The notes under the pieces: generated by a model
What the model was told of the DNA's origin: nothing
Seen by the model: the letters and a program-made list of their open reading frames with translations, nothing else
Databases searched by the model: none
Program-made: the position numbers and the translations under genes
DNA from: Gemmatimonadaceae bacterium
Lineage (GTDB): Bacteria > Gemmatimonadota > Gemmatimonadetes > Gemmatimonadales > Gemmatimonadaceae
Assembly: GCA_025930755.1 (NCBI GenBank)
Contig: JAICOJ010000024.1
Span: 1 to 35,794 of the forward strand
Direction of reading: 5' to 3'
DNA: 35,794 bases
Shown: piece by piece, positions 1 through 6,370 of the stretch
How the letters are laid out: each line of letters starts with the position of its first letter
Position numbering within the stretch: the first letter of the stretch is position 1

Positions 1-113
1 CTGCGGTGCCTGGTGTCCGCGCTCTGCTTGGCCCGGGCGGGGCGGCTCCGCCCCCCCCCCCCCCCCAACCCCGCCGGCCCGGGGCCCCCCCCCCCCCGCG
101 GCCCCATTCCATC
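1..113. other. C-homopolymer, extreme-GC gene-free stretch
   Basis: This stretch is almost pure G and C. It contains a run of 16 C at 51-66 and a run of 13 C at 85-97, with short GC palindromic pieces such as gcccgggc around them. No start codon with a plausible reading frame, no Shine-Dalgarno sequence and no RNA gene is visible. The opposite strand carries long G-runs and could form G-quadruplexes. Homopolymers this long are also a common place for sequencing or assembly length errors, so the exact length should not be trusted. Confidence 0.7.
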
Positions 114-141
114 CCTGACCCCTGACTCCTGACTCCTGACC
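114..141. repeat. Four tandem heptamers, CCTGACY
   Basis: Four consecutive 7-base units run cctgacc, cctgact, cctgact, cctgacc. They end about 40 bases before the ArsR start codon. Unlike the other short-unit arrays in this window, no inverted partner array is visible nearby. The units are too short, and have no spacers, for a CRISPR array. Confidence 0.75.
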
Positions 142-143
142 CC

Positions 144-172
144 TTGCAGAAACACAACGTAAGTCATAGCTT
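144..172 (+). promoter_or_regulatory. Candidate sigma70 promoter for the arsR-type operon
   Basis: TTGCAG at 144-149 is followed after 17 bases by TAGCTT at 167-172, a weak -35/-10 pair. Transcription from here would start near 179-182, on or next to the ATG at 182. Since no Shine-Dalgarno sequence precedes that ATG, a leaderless mRNA would fit. This is pattern matching only, and an AT-rich alternative -10 (TATATA, 172-177) overlaps. Confidence 0.35.
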
Positions 173-190
173 ATATAAGTCATGACCTAT
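160..190. promoter_or_regulatory. Candidate ArsR operator over the start codon
   Basis: The half-site TAAGTCAT occurs twice as a direct repeat, at 160-167 and 176-183. The second copy forms an imperfect palindrome, ATAAGTCATGACCTAT (175-190), with 7 of 8 positions matching between arms and the ATG at its centre. ArsR-family repressors usually bind imperfect 12-2-12 type dyads over their own promoter, so autorepression is a reasonable inference. Confidence 0.4.
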
Positions 191-505
191 ATAGCGACCC
201 TGACCGCGCTCGCCGATCCGACGCGGCGCCTCCTCTACGAACGCATGCGGCGCCGACCGCACACCGTCGGAGAGCTGGCGCGGCTCGCCGACGTCTCCCA
301 ACCGGCCGTGTCGCAGCACTTGCGCGTCCTCGACGGAGCCAGGCTCGTGACGCATCGCCGCGAAGGAACGCGACGCTACTACAGCGCGAGCCCCGAAGGC
401 CTGGCCGAGCTGCGACGCTACGTGGACTCGCTGTGGGACGACGTGCTCACAGCCTACGCGACGACCGCCACCGGCTCAGGCGCGAAACGGAGGAAGAATG
501 GTTGA
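182..505 (+). CDS. ArsR-family winged-helix transcriptional regulator
   Basis: This 107-residue protein has the size and order of a small ArsR/SmtB repressor. The N-terminal helix contains ADPTRRLLYERM, typical of the family. The recognition helix is around residues 37-52 (DVSQPAVSQHLRVL), followed by a basic wing (THRREGTRRYY) near residues 57-66. I see no CxC or other metal-binding cysteines, so it is not a classical metal sensor. It overlaps the next gene by 8 bases, and ArsR genes paired with SRPBCC/AHSA1 genes are a frequent arrangement in bacteria. The ATG at 182 sits inside a palindrome and has no Shine-Dalgarno sequence, so the mRNA may be leaderless. The signal it senses is unknown. 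Confidence 0.9.
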   Translation: MTYIATLTALADPTRRLLYERMRRRPHTVGELARLADVSQPAVSQHLRVLDGARLVTHRREGTRRYYSASPEGLAELRRYVDSLWDDVLTAYATTATGSGAKRRKNG

Positions 506-1055
506 CCAGCCATCACGGCCCCTCATCGCACCGGTGCGAAAGTCGATCGTCGTGCCGTGGGGGGTCGACGCCGCGTTCCGACGCTTTACCGCCGAGATCG
601 GCTCCTGGTGGCCGCTACGCTCGCATTCGCTGGGGCAGAAGGAGGTCAGCGCCTGCATCTTCGAAGGGCGCGTCGGCGGAAAAATCTATGAGGTATGGCG
701 CGATGGCCGGCGCATCGAATGGGGCGAGGTGCTCACGTGGAATCCGCCGCACGGCGTGACCTTCACCTGGCATCCCGGTCAGGCGCGTGACGTTGCGCAG
801 CAGGTCGAGCTGCGGTTCACGGCGGTCGGCAAGGACACGCGCCTGGATCTCGTGCACTCGGGATGGGAGCGGCTCGGCAAGGCGGCCAACAGGACGCGCA
901 ATGGCTACAACCTGGGCTGGAACTACGTGCTGCGCCGATGGGCTGGCCAGCCTCCCTCCATGCTCGACCGCCTCCTGAACGGAATCGCCGCGGTGACGAC
1001 GATGATCCGCCGCCGCCCCCCGCGGCCCGACGCAGGAGAACGCATTACTCCGTGA
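498..1055 (+). CDS. SRPBCC (AHSA1-like) domain protein
   Basis: This 185-residue protein matches the SRPBCC/AHSA1 (Bet v 1-like) fold, a helix-grip domain that binds hydrophobic ligands. The family pattern is visible: an N-terminal strand (KSIVVPWGVDAAFRRF), the loop GSWWPLRSHS, then VGGKIYEVWRDGRRIEWGEV, the strand VTFTWHPG and a long C-terminal helix starting near NGYNLGW (about residues 135-155). The last 25 residues are Arg/Pro-rich and probably disordered. The start ATG at 498 overlaps the ArsR stop, so the two are translationally coupled. It is cytosolic, with no signal peptide. Its ligand or substrate cannot be read from sequence. Confidence 0.88.
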   Translation: MVDQPSRPLIAPVRKSIVVPWGVDAAFRRFTAEIGSWWPLRSHSLGQKEVSACIFEGRVGGKIYEVWRDGRRIEWGEVLTWNPPHGVTFTWHPGQARDVAQQVELRFTAVGKDTRLDLVHSGWERLGKAANRTRNGYNLGWNYVLRRWAGQPPSMLDRLLNGIAAVTTMIRRRPPRPDAGERITP

Positions 1056-1078
1056 CGGGTATCACCCCCTCGCCGCCT

Positions 1079-1099
1079 GAATTCAGGAAATCTGAACTC
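1079..1099 (+). terminator. Weak hairpin after the SRPBCC gene
   Basis: GAATTCAG and CTGAACTC flank a 5-base loop, giving an 8-bp stem with one mismatch, 24 bases after the stop codon. There is no T-run behind it. It could weakly terminate the ArsR operon; the evidence is thin. Confidence 0.3.
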
Positions 1100-1114
1100 T
1101 GGCAACCGACGTCT

Positions 1115-1143
1115 TTGCCGTTTGCTATCCGCGCTGGTATCCC
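1115..1143 (+). promoter_or_regulatory. Candidate promoter for the small lipoprotein gene
   Basis: TTGCCG (1115-1120) and TATCCC (1138-1143) are 17 bases apart, with a TGG just before the -10. Both hexamers are partial matches to the sigma70 consensus. The start codon at 1198 is about 55 bases downstream. Confidence 0.3.
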
Positions 1144-1197
1144 CAATGCATTACGGGAGAGGACCGGCAAGCGCGATGCACGTCATTGGGGGAACAC

Positions 1198-1590
1198 ATG
1201 CACGCTGGACAATTCCGCGGCATCATCGCGATCGCGATACTCGCGTTGGCGACGGGCTGCGCGCGCTCCGGTCGCTCAGCGCCCGGCCTGATCGTCCTGG
1301 ACGAGATGGCGACGGCCCGAATCACCAATAACGGGTGGCTGGACGTCAACGTCTACGCGTCGCGGTCAGGCTCACGCCAGCGATTGGGCACCGTCACGGG
1401 ACAGAACACCGAGGTGTTCGAGCTGCCACGCAGCTTCGTCGAGGCTCGCGGACTCAGAATTTTCATCGACGCGATCGGCTCGCCGCAGACCTATCAGACG
1501 GATCTCATTCCGGCGGGGCCCGGTCAGCAGATCGATGTCGTCGTTCAGCAGCGGCTGGCGATGTCGCACTACTCCGTACTGAGTCCCTGA
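1198..1590 (+). CDS. Small predicted lipoprotein, function unknown
   Basis: This protein of about 130 residues starts with a signal segment (FRGIIAIAILALATGCA) whose lipobox-like ATGC places a cysteine at the mature N-terminus. After a short linker, the remainder alternates strand-like segments (ATARITNNGWLDVNVYA, RQRLGTVTGQNTEVFELP, GLRIFIDAI, QIDVVVQQRL), suggesting one compact beta-sandwich. I chose the ATG at 1198 because GGGGGA at 1188-1193 is a good ribosome-binding site for it; an in-frame TTG at 1186 is less likely. The gene converges on the antiporter gene and their 3' ends overlap by 22 bases. It should be anchored in the outer or inner membrane. No enzymatic motif is visible. Confidence 0.75.
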   Translation: MHAGQFRGIIAIAILALATGCARSGRSAPGLIVLDEMATARITNNGWLDVNVYASRSGSRQRLGTVTGQNTEVFELPRSFVEARGLRIFIDAIGSPQTYQTDLIPAGPGQQIDVVVQQRLAMSHYSVLSP

Positions 1591-3680
1591 CCGGGCGCGC
1601 TCGCGCTGCTCGCGATGAGCGTGCGCGCGCTCTGCACGGCCTCGTGCGAGCCGACGACCGCCAGCACATCGCCCTCGCGCAGCGTCTCCTGGCCCGAGGG
1701 CATGAGGACCTGCTGATCGCCGCGCACGATGGCGAGCACGGTGGCACCTGTGAGCCCGCGGAGGTTCGCGCCCGCCAGCGTTTTCCCTTCGAGCGTGCTC
1801 CCCGGCTCGATGCGCAACGACACCGGATCGCCGAGTCCCGGCAGAATCTTGCCGACTTTGTCGAGCGACGGCGCTCCATGAGCGGAGGCGCCGCTGTTCT
1901 TCTCTGCAGCCATTTGCTGGGCCAGAACGGCGACGATGACCTCGGCGCCCGCGCGCGCATGGCCGTATAGGTCGGCCGCCGTTCGCCAAAACGTGATGCC
2001 GAGAACGAGCAGCAGGACGCCCACTCCAATGCTGACGACGAGTGTCGAGCCGATGCGGGGATAGAACGGCTTGACCACCGCCACCACGAACACGACGGCG
2101 ACGATCACCACGGCCAGCTGAAGAGTGACGATGAGCGCCCGGCGAGGAGCGGCGGCGTAGTCCACGCCCTTTTCGACGGCCGGCAACGCTTCGTGGGCGA
2201 GCAGGTTTCCGAGCTGACGCGCCGTGCGAAAGAACCCGATGAGCAGCGGCACCATGATCGCGCCCGTGCCCGCGATGACGATCATTCGGGCGGCGAGGTC
2301 CGTGAGGCCGCTCCATTGGGAAAGCAGCGTCGTGAATCGCTCGGTCTCGAGCGCGGCGCCGATCAATACGACCGCGATCGCGACCACGTCGAGCACCAGG
2401 AGGCCGAGCAGCCGTCGTACGCGAGGCCGTTGCGTGCGCGCCGAGCGTGACTCGCTGATGCGCTCGATCCACGATCCATAGAGCGTGACGAAGGTCTGAA
2501 TCGGTCGCGGCAGCTTGCTGTCCACGAACGTGGCCGTCGGGGCCGCGGCGCGAATGAGCCATGGCGTGATGAGCGTGGTTATCGCCGAGACGGCGACCGC
2601 GATGGGATAGAGAAATCCACGGGTCGCCCCTGTCGCGAGCCCGACGGTGGCAATAATGAAGGAGAACTCACCAATCTGCGCCAGGCTCATCCCGGTCTGC
2701 AGTGCCGTGCGTGTGCTGAAGCCGGTAAAGAAGGCGCTGATCGTGACGCCAAAGACCTTTCCAACGACGACGGCGAGGGTGAAGAGAACCACCGGCAGCC
2801 AGTATTCCGCGACGAGCGCAGGGTCGATCAGCATTCCGACGGCAACGAAGAAGATCGCCGCAAATACATCGCGGACCGGCTCGATGAGATGCGCGACGGT
2901 CTTCTCCTCGCCCGATTCACCCACCAGCGAGCCGGCGATGAAGGCGCCGAGCGCGACCGAATAGCCGAACGCCTGCGCGAGAAGGGCCGCCATGAAGCAG
3001 ATGGCCATGCTGGCGATCAGCGTCGTCTCCGGGCGATTCATGCGGACGACGGCCCGCACCGAGCGCGGAATGACCAGAAGACCAACGACGATGAGCGCGA
3101 CGAGGAAGATCCCGAGCCGCATCCCCGTGATCGCGAGACTGCTCGCCGAAAGCTCCGAGCCTGCGGAAAGGGCGGTGAGAATCGCGAGCAGGAAGATTCC
3201 GATGAGGTCCTCGATGATGAGGACCCCAAGCACGAGGTCCGTGAATCTTCCCGTGACGCGCTGCTCCTGAAACGCCTTGGCGATGATGGTCGTGCTCGAG
3301 ATCGCGATGATGGCGCCGGCGTAGAAGCTCTCGATTGTCGTCCATCCGAACGCGCGCCCGAGCGAATACCCGATCCAGATCATCAGGCTGCTCTGGGCCA
3401 CCGCGACGATGCCCGCCCGCGGCCCGACGCGGATGAGCTTGCTGAGGCTGAACTCGAGCCCGAGCGAAAAGAGAAGGAGGATGACGCCGGTCTCGGCGAG
3501 CGTCTGCACCGTGGCTTCGTTCGCCACCACCGGGATCGGGACGTGCGGGCCGACGATCATTCCCGCGAGCAGATATCCGAACACCACCGGCTGCCGCAGG
3601 CGCTGGAAGATGACGGTCGTCAATCCAGCGGCCGCGAGGACCACGGCGAACGTTTGCAGGAACTCGTGAGCGTCGTGCAT
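1569..3680 (-). CDS. CPA2-family cation:proton antiporter with C-terminal TrkA-C domain
   Basis: This 703-residue membrane protein probably exchanges K+ or Na+ for protons across the inner membrane. The first 380 residues are a Na+/H+ exchanger domain with about 12 membrane segments and the CPA2 motif GYLLAGMIVGPH near residues 36-47. KefB-type proteins normally have a Rossmann TrkA-N domain next. Here residues 420-570 instead hold further hydrophobic segments (for example LLGLLVLDVVAIAVVLIGAA). A TrkA-C domain follows at about residues 610-695 (VSLRIEPGSTLEGKTLAGANL, then REGDVLAVVGS). RCK-C domains bind small ligands such as nucleotides and gate transport. The gene appears to stand alone: a strong hairpin separates it from the upstream TPR gene. 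Confidence 0.9.
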   Translation of the reverse strand: MHDAHEFLQTFAVVLAAAGLTTVIFQRLRQPVVFGYLLAGMIVGPHVPIPVVANEATVQTLAETGVILLLFSLGLEFSLSKLIRVGPRAGIVAVAQSSLMIWIGYSLGRAFGWTTIESFYAGAIIAISSTTIIAKAFQEQRVTGRFTDLVLGVLIIEDLIGIFLLAILTALSAGSELSASSLAITGMRLGIFLVALIVVGLLVIPRSVRAVVRMNRPETTLIASMAICFMAALLAQAFGYSVALGAFIAGSLVGESGEEKTVAHLIEPVRDVFAAIFFVAVGMLIDPALVAEYWLPVVLFTLAVVVGKVFGVTISAFFTGFSTRTALQTGMSLAQIGEFSFIIATVGLATGATRGFLYPIAVAVSAITTLITPWLIRAAAPTATFVDSKLPRPIQTFVTLYGSWIERISESRSARTQRPRVRRLLGLLVLDVVAIAVVLIGAALETERFTTLLSQWSGLTDLAARMIVIAGTGAIMVPLLIGFFRTARQLGNLLAHEALPAVEKGVDYAAAPRRALIVTLQLAVVIVAVVFVVAVVKPFYPRIGSTLVVSIGVGVLLLVLGITFWRTAADLYGHARAGAEVIVAVLAQQMAAEKNSGASAHGAPSLDKVGKILPGLGDPVSLRIEPGSTLEGKTLAGANLRGLTGATVLAIVRGDQQVLMPSGQETLREGDVLAVVGSHEAVQSARTLIASSASAPGQGLSTE

Positions 3681-3719
3681 CCGGCGAAATTACACGACGA
3701 GGTCCGATAACGCACCCGC

Positions 3720-3761
3720 GACACGGGCGCACGACGACCTGGGTCGTCGTGCGCCTGTGTC
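3720..3761 (-). terminator. 20-bp hairpin between the TPR gene and the antiporter gene
   Basis: The arms 3720-3739 (GACACGGGCGCACGACGACC) and 3742-3761 are complementary with one G-U type mismatch. They leave an effective loop of about six bases. The hairpin starts 10 bases after the TPR stop codon and lies 40 bases before the antiporter start, both on the minus strand. The position suits a terminator, but no U-tract follows on the minus strand. Confidence 0.6.
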
Positions 3762-3771
3762 AGAAGTGCGA

Positions 3772-4767
3772 CTATGGCTGCGGGGGTGTCTCCACGTCCG
3801 GAACCGGTGTGACCACCTCCGTGATCGCGACACGTTCCGTTCTCCACGTCTCGACGTCGCGTACGAAATCATCGGCCAGCAGCGCGACGTCGATCGGGGC
3901 TGCGTTCGGATCATCGCCGCGGCCATCGATGCGCGTGAGGCTCGCCGATGCCTTCGCGTACCCCGGTTCGATCGACACAGCCGCTCGATACGATTCCGCG
4001 GCCGCTACGAAGTGACCGGTACGCTCCAGCGCCATGCCGAAGTTGTTGCGGAACACGGCCACGGTGGAATCGAGCTGCACTGCACGCGCGAGCGGCCGCA
4101 ACGCCTCCTCGAACCGGCCACGCTCGATCAACAGCAGACCCATGTTGTTCATCGCCCACACGTCGCGGCCATCGAGCGCGAGCGCGGCACGATACGATTC
4201 GATCGCCGCGTCCGTTTCGCCGAGCGCCGTTTGCACGCGACCCACGAGGCGGTGGATCTCTGCAGACGTCGAGTCGAGCTCGAGGGCCGCCAGAACCCGC
4301 GCCGACGCCTCACGAGGCTCCTTCAGCTCCAGCAGCACGCGCGTGAGGTTGAGCAGGCTCTTCACGTGTGATGGATCGAGCTCGATGGCACGCTCGAAGC
4401 TCTCCCGCGCCAGCGAAAGCTGACCGCCCTTCCATGCCGAGAGGCCGAGCATGTAATGACCCCACGGATTCGCGGGGCGACGCGTGACGTAGGCCGCGAA
4501 CATCTCCGTCGCTTCGCCATACCGGCGCGCCGTGAACGTCGACTCCGCTTCCTCGTACGTGACGTTCTCGTAGCTTGGCGTACCCGACTGCACGGGCGAC
4601 TCGACGACGGAGTCGTTGACGACCACCGGATCGTCGATGCTGGGGGTGGTGCGCGGCTCGGGCTCGCTTCCATCACACGCGAAGATGGTGAGCACGGCGA
4701 GCGCGGTCAGCGCAAGCGGCAGGTAGTTGCGGCGGGGCTGCTCGGCGAAATGAATGGGGCGACGCAT
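3772..4767 (-). CDS. TPR-repeat lipoprotein
   Basis: This 331-residue protein begins with a basic N-terminus and a hydrophobic segment (LPLALTALAVLTIFAC), with a lipobox-like IFAC, so it is probably a lipoprotein. A Ser/Pro/Val-rich linker leads into about six tetratricopeptide repeats. Examples are YGEATEMFAAYVTRRPANPW, LARESFERAIELDPSHVKSL, TDAAIESYRAALALDGRD and FVAAAESYRAAVSIEPGYAKA. TPR arrays are protein-interaction scaffolds, and the partner is unknown. The ATG at 4767 is preceded by AGGAGAGG at good spacing, which favours it over an upstream TTG. It lies behind the response regulator gene on the same strand, but a 238-base gap with repeat arrays separates them. Confidence 0.85.
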   Translation of the reverse strand: MRRPIHFAEQPRRNYLPLALTALAVLTIFACDGSEPEPRTTPSIDDPVVVNDSVVESPVQSGTPSYENVTYEEAESTFTARRYGEATEMFAAYVTRRPANPWGHYMLGLSAWKGGQLSLARESFERAIELDPSHVKSLLNLTRVLLELKEPREASARVLAALELDSTSAEIHRLVGRVQTALGETDAAIESYRAALALDGRDVWAMNNMGLLLIERGRFEEALRPLARAVQLDSTVAVFRNNFGMALERTGHFVAAAESYRAAVSIEPGYAKASASLTRIDGRGDDPNAAPIDVALLADDFVRDVETWRTERVAITEVVTPVPDVETPPQP

Positions 4768-4897
4768 GGTCCTCTCCTTTGGTTTGCGCCCTTGGGCGCG
4801 TTGTCGTGGTGCCAACGTGCCGGCTCGTTAGGGCAACGGGGGGACCGTCGGCTCGAAAGGAGAGTCCGGTGTGCAACTCGTTGTTTCACAGCAGAAT

Positions 4898-5016
4898 AGC
4901 GCGAGTGGCGCTAAAGGCGCCAAAGGCGCTGTGTTCGCGCGGACACGTTATCGGCGCGCTCCTCGTGTCCGATCGGCCACAGCGCCCTCAGCGCCTGTAG
5001 CGCGTTTAGCGCCTTT
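4898..5016. repeat. Dyad of 9-mer tandem arrays with a nested hairpin
   Basis: The left array (4898-4933) is four 9-mers: agcgcgagt, ggcgctaaa, ggcgccaaa, ggcgctgtg. The right array (4981-5016) is four 9-mers in inverted sense: agcgccctc, agcgcctgt, agcgcgttt, agcgccttt. In the 47-base gap an 8-bp hairpin (CGGACACG at 4940-4947 with CGTGTCCG at 4964-4971) is nested. The stop codon of the response regulator (5006-5008) lies inside the right array, so its last unit also encodes the regulator's final residues (QRR). The remainder of the 4768-5005 gap shows no gene. Confidence 0.85.
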
Positions 5017-6370
5017 GGTTCGTCAGCCCATGCCGCCGCATGATCTTCAGGAGGCTCGCATGATCGGCGAGCCCGAGCGCTCGCGCGGTCTGCGTCACAT
5101 GCCAGTCGTGGCGCTGCAGCGCGGCGACGATGATCTGGCGCTCCGCCTCCGCCTTGAGATCGACGAACGTGGTCGCCGTCGGCTCATGCGCGCCGGTCTG
5201 AGTCGCTCCCCTGATCTCCGCTGGGACGTGCTCTTCGCCAATCGCATCGCCATCGGACGCGATCACCATGCGCTCAATGACATTGCGGAGCTCGCGCACG
5301 TTGTTGCGCTTCCAGTCGGAGGACGAGAGCCGCTCGATCGCCGCGGCCGAAATGACCTTTCGACGAATGCCGAATCGCTCGCATGTGGTGCGCACGAGAT
5401 AGTCGGCGAGCTGCGGAATGTCGGACCGGCGCTCGCGGAGCGGCGGGACCCGAAGCGCGTGTACGTCGAGCCGAAACAGGAGATCTTCCCGGAACCGCCG
5501 CTCGGAGACTTCCGTCGCGAGCTCGCGATTGGTAGCGGCGATGATGCGAGCGGCGACGGGAATCGGCCGCGATGCGCCGACGCGCACGACCTGCCGCTCT
5601 TCGAGGGCACGCAGAAGCTTGGCCTGCGCGGGCAGGGGGAGCTCGCCGATCTCGTCGAGAAAGAGCGTTCCCTTCCCCGCCGCCTCGAATGCGCCCTTTC
5701 GCGTGGCGTGCGCTCCCGTGAATGCCCCGCGTTCGTGGCCGAACAGCTCACTCTCGACGAGCTGCTCCGGAATCGCCGCGCAGTTGAGCGCCACGAAGGG
5801 CTCGCGCTCTCGCCCACTCAAGCGGTGGACGTCGCGCGCGACGAGCTCCTTGCCGGACCCGCTCTCGCCGATGATGAGAACGGTGGACGGAATGGGCGCG
5901 ACGCGGACGATGCTCTCCTTCAGCCGACGCATCGCTGGGCTGTCACCCAGCAGTGCGGAATCATCCGCGGCGTAGGTGCGTAGCGTCGCGACTTCCGCCA
6001 ACAGCAGGCGACGTTCGATGGCGTTCTCGACCTCGCGCGCCACGCGCTCGACCGTCTCACCCTTGTCGATGAAGCCGTAGGCGCCGGCGCGCATGGCCTG
6101 CACGCACCGGTCGTAGTTCCCCGTGCCGGTGTACACGACGACTGGAGCGTCGAGCCCGCGTTCCTTCATCGCCCGGAGCACGCCGAAGCCGTCGCGGCCT
6201 GGCATCTCGAGGTCGAGGATCACGCAGTCCACGGGCTCGCGAGCGAGTATCTCGAGTGCCGCATCACCATCGGTCGCGACGATGGTTTCCATGCTCGTGA
6301 GGCGCCGAAGATCGTACGCGAACTGATCGGCGAGCGCGCGAACGTCGTCGACAATGAGCAGCGTATTCAT
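5006..6370 (-). CDS. NtrC-type sigma54-dependent response regulator
   Basis: This 454-residue regulator has the three-part NtrC layout. A receiver domain (1-120) carries the acidic pair D8/D9, phospho-acceptor D53 (ILDLEMPG) and K103. An AAA+ sigma54-interaction domain (about 138-370) carries Walker A GESGSGKE (168-175), the sigma54 contact loop GAFTGA (215-220) and Walker B GTLFLDEIGE (234-243). A C-terminal Fis-type HTH follows (ALQRHDWHVTQTARALGLA). Once phosphorylated it should drive open-complex formation by RNA polymerase-sigma54. It is the last gene of a three-gene operon and its ATG overlaps the kinase stop by 4 bases, so the pair is very likely cognate. I found no convincing sigma54 promoter in the window, so its targets are unknown. 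Confidence 0.95.
   Translation of the reverse strand: MNTLLIVDDVRALADQFAYDLRRLTSMETIVATDGDAALEILAREPVDCVILDLEMPGRDGFGVLRAMKERGLDAPVVVYTGTGNYDRCVQAMRAGAYGFIDKGETVERVAREVENAIERRLLLAEVATLRTYAADDSALLGDSPAMRRLKESIVRVAPIPSTVLIIGESGSGKELVARDVHRLSGREREPFVALNCAAIPEQLVESELFGHERGAFTGAHATRKGAFEAAGKGTLFLDEIGELPLPAQAKLLRALEERQVVRVGASRPIPVAARIIAATNRELATEVSERRFREDLLFRLDVHALRVPPLRERRSDIPQLADYLVRTTCERFGIRRKVISAAAIERLSSSDWKRNNVRELRNVIERMVIASDGDAIGEEHVPAEIRGATQTGAHEPTATTFVDLKAEAERQIIVAALQRHDWHVTQTARALGLADHASLLKIMRRHGLTNQRR

Noticed and set aside
2889-3710. 273-codon open frame on the plus strand, opposite the antiporter
   Set aside because: The product is almost entirely charged residues (Arg, Asp, Glu, His), a typical shadow of a hydrophobic membrane-protein gene read on the other strand.
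4871-5983. 370-codon open frame on the plus strand, opposite the response regulator
   Set aside because: The minus strand encodes a complete NtrC-type protein with all motifs; the plus-strand frame has no recognisable domain and begins within the repeat array.
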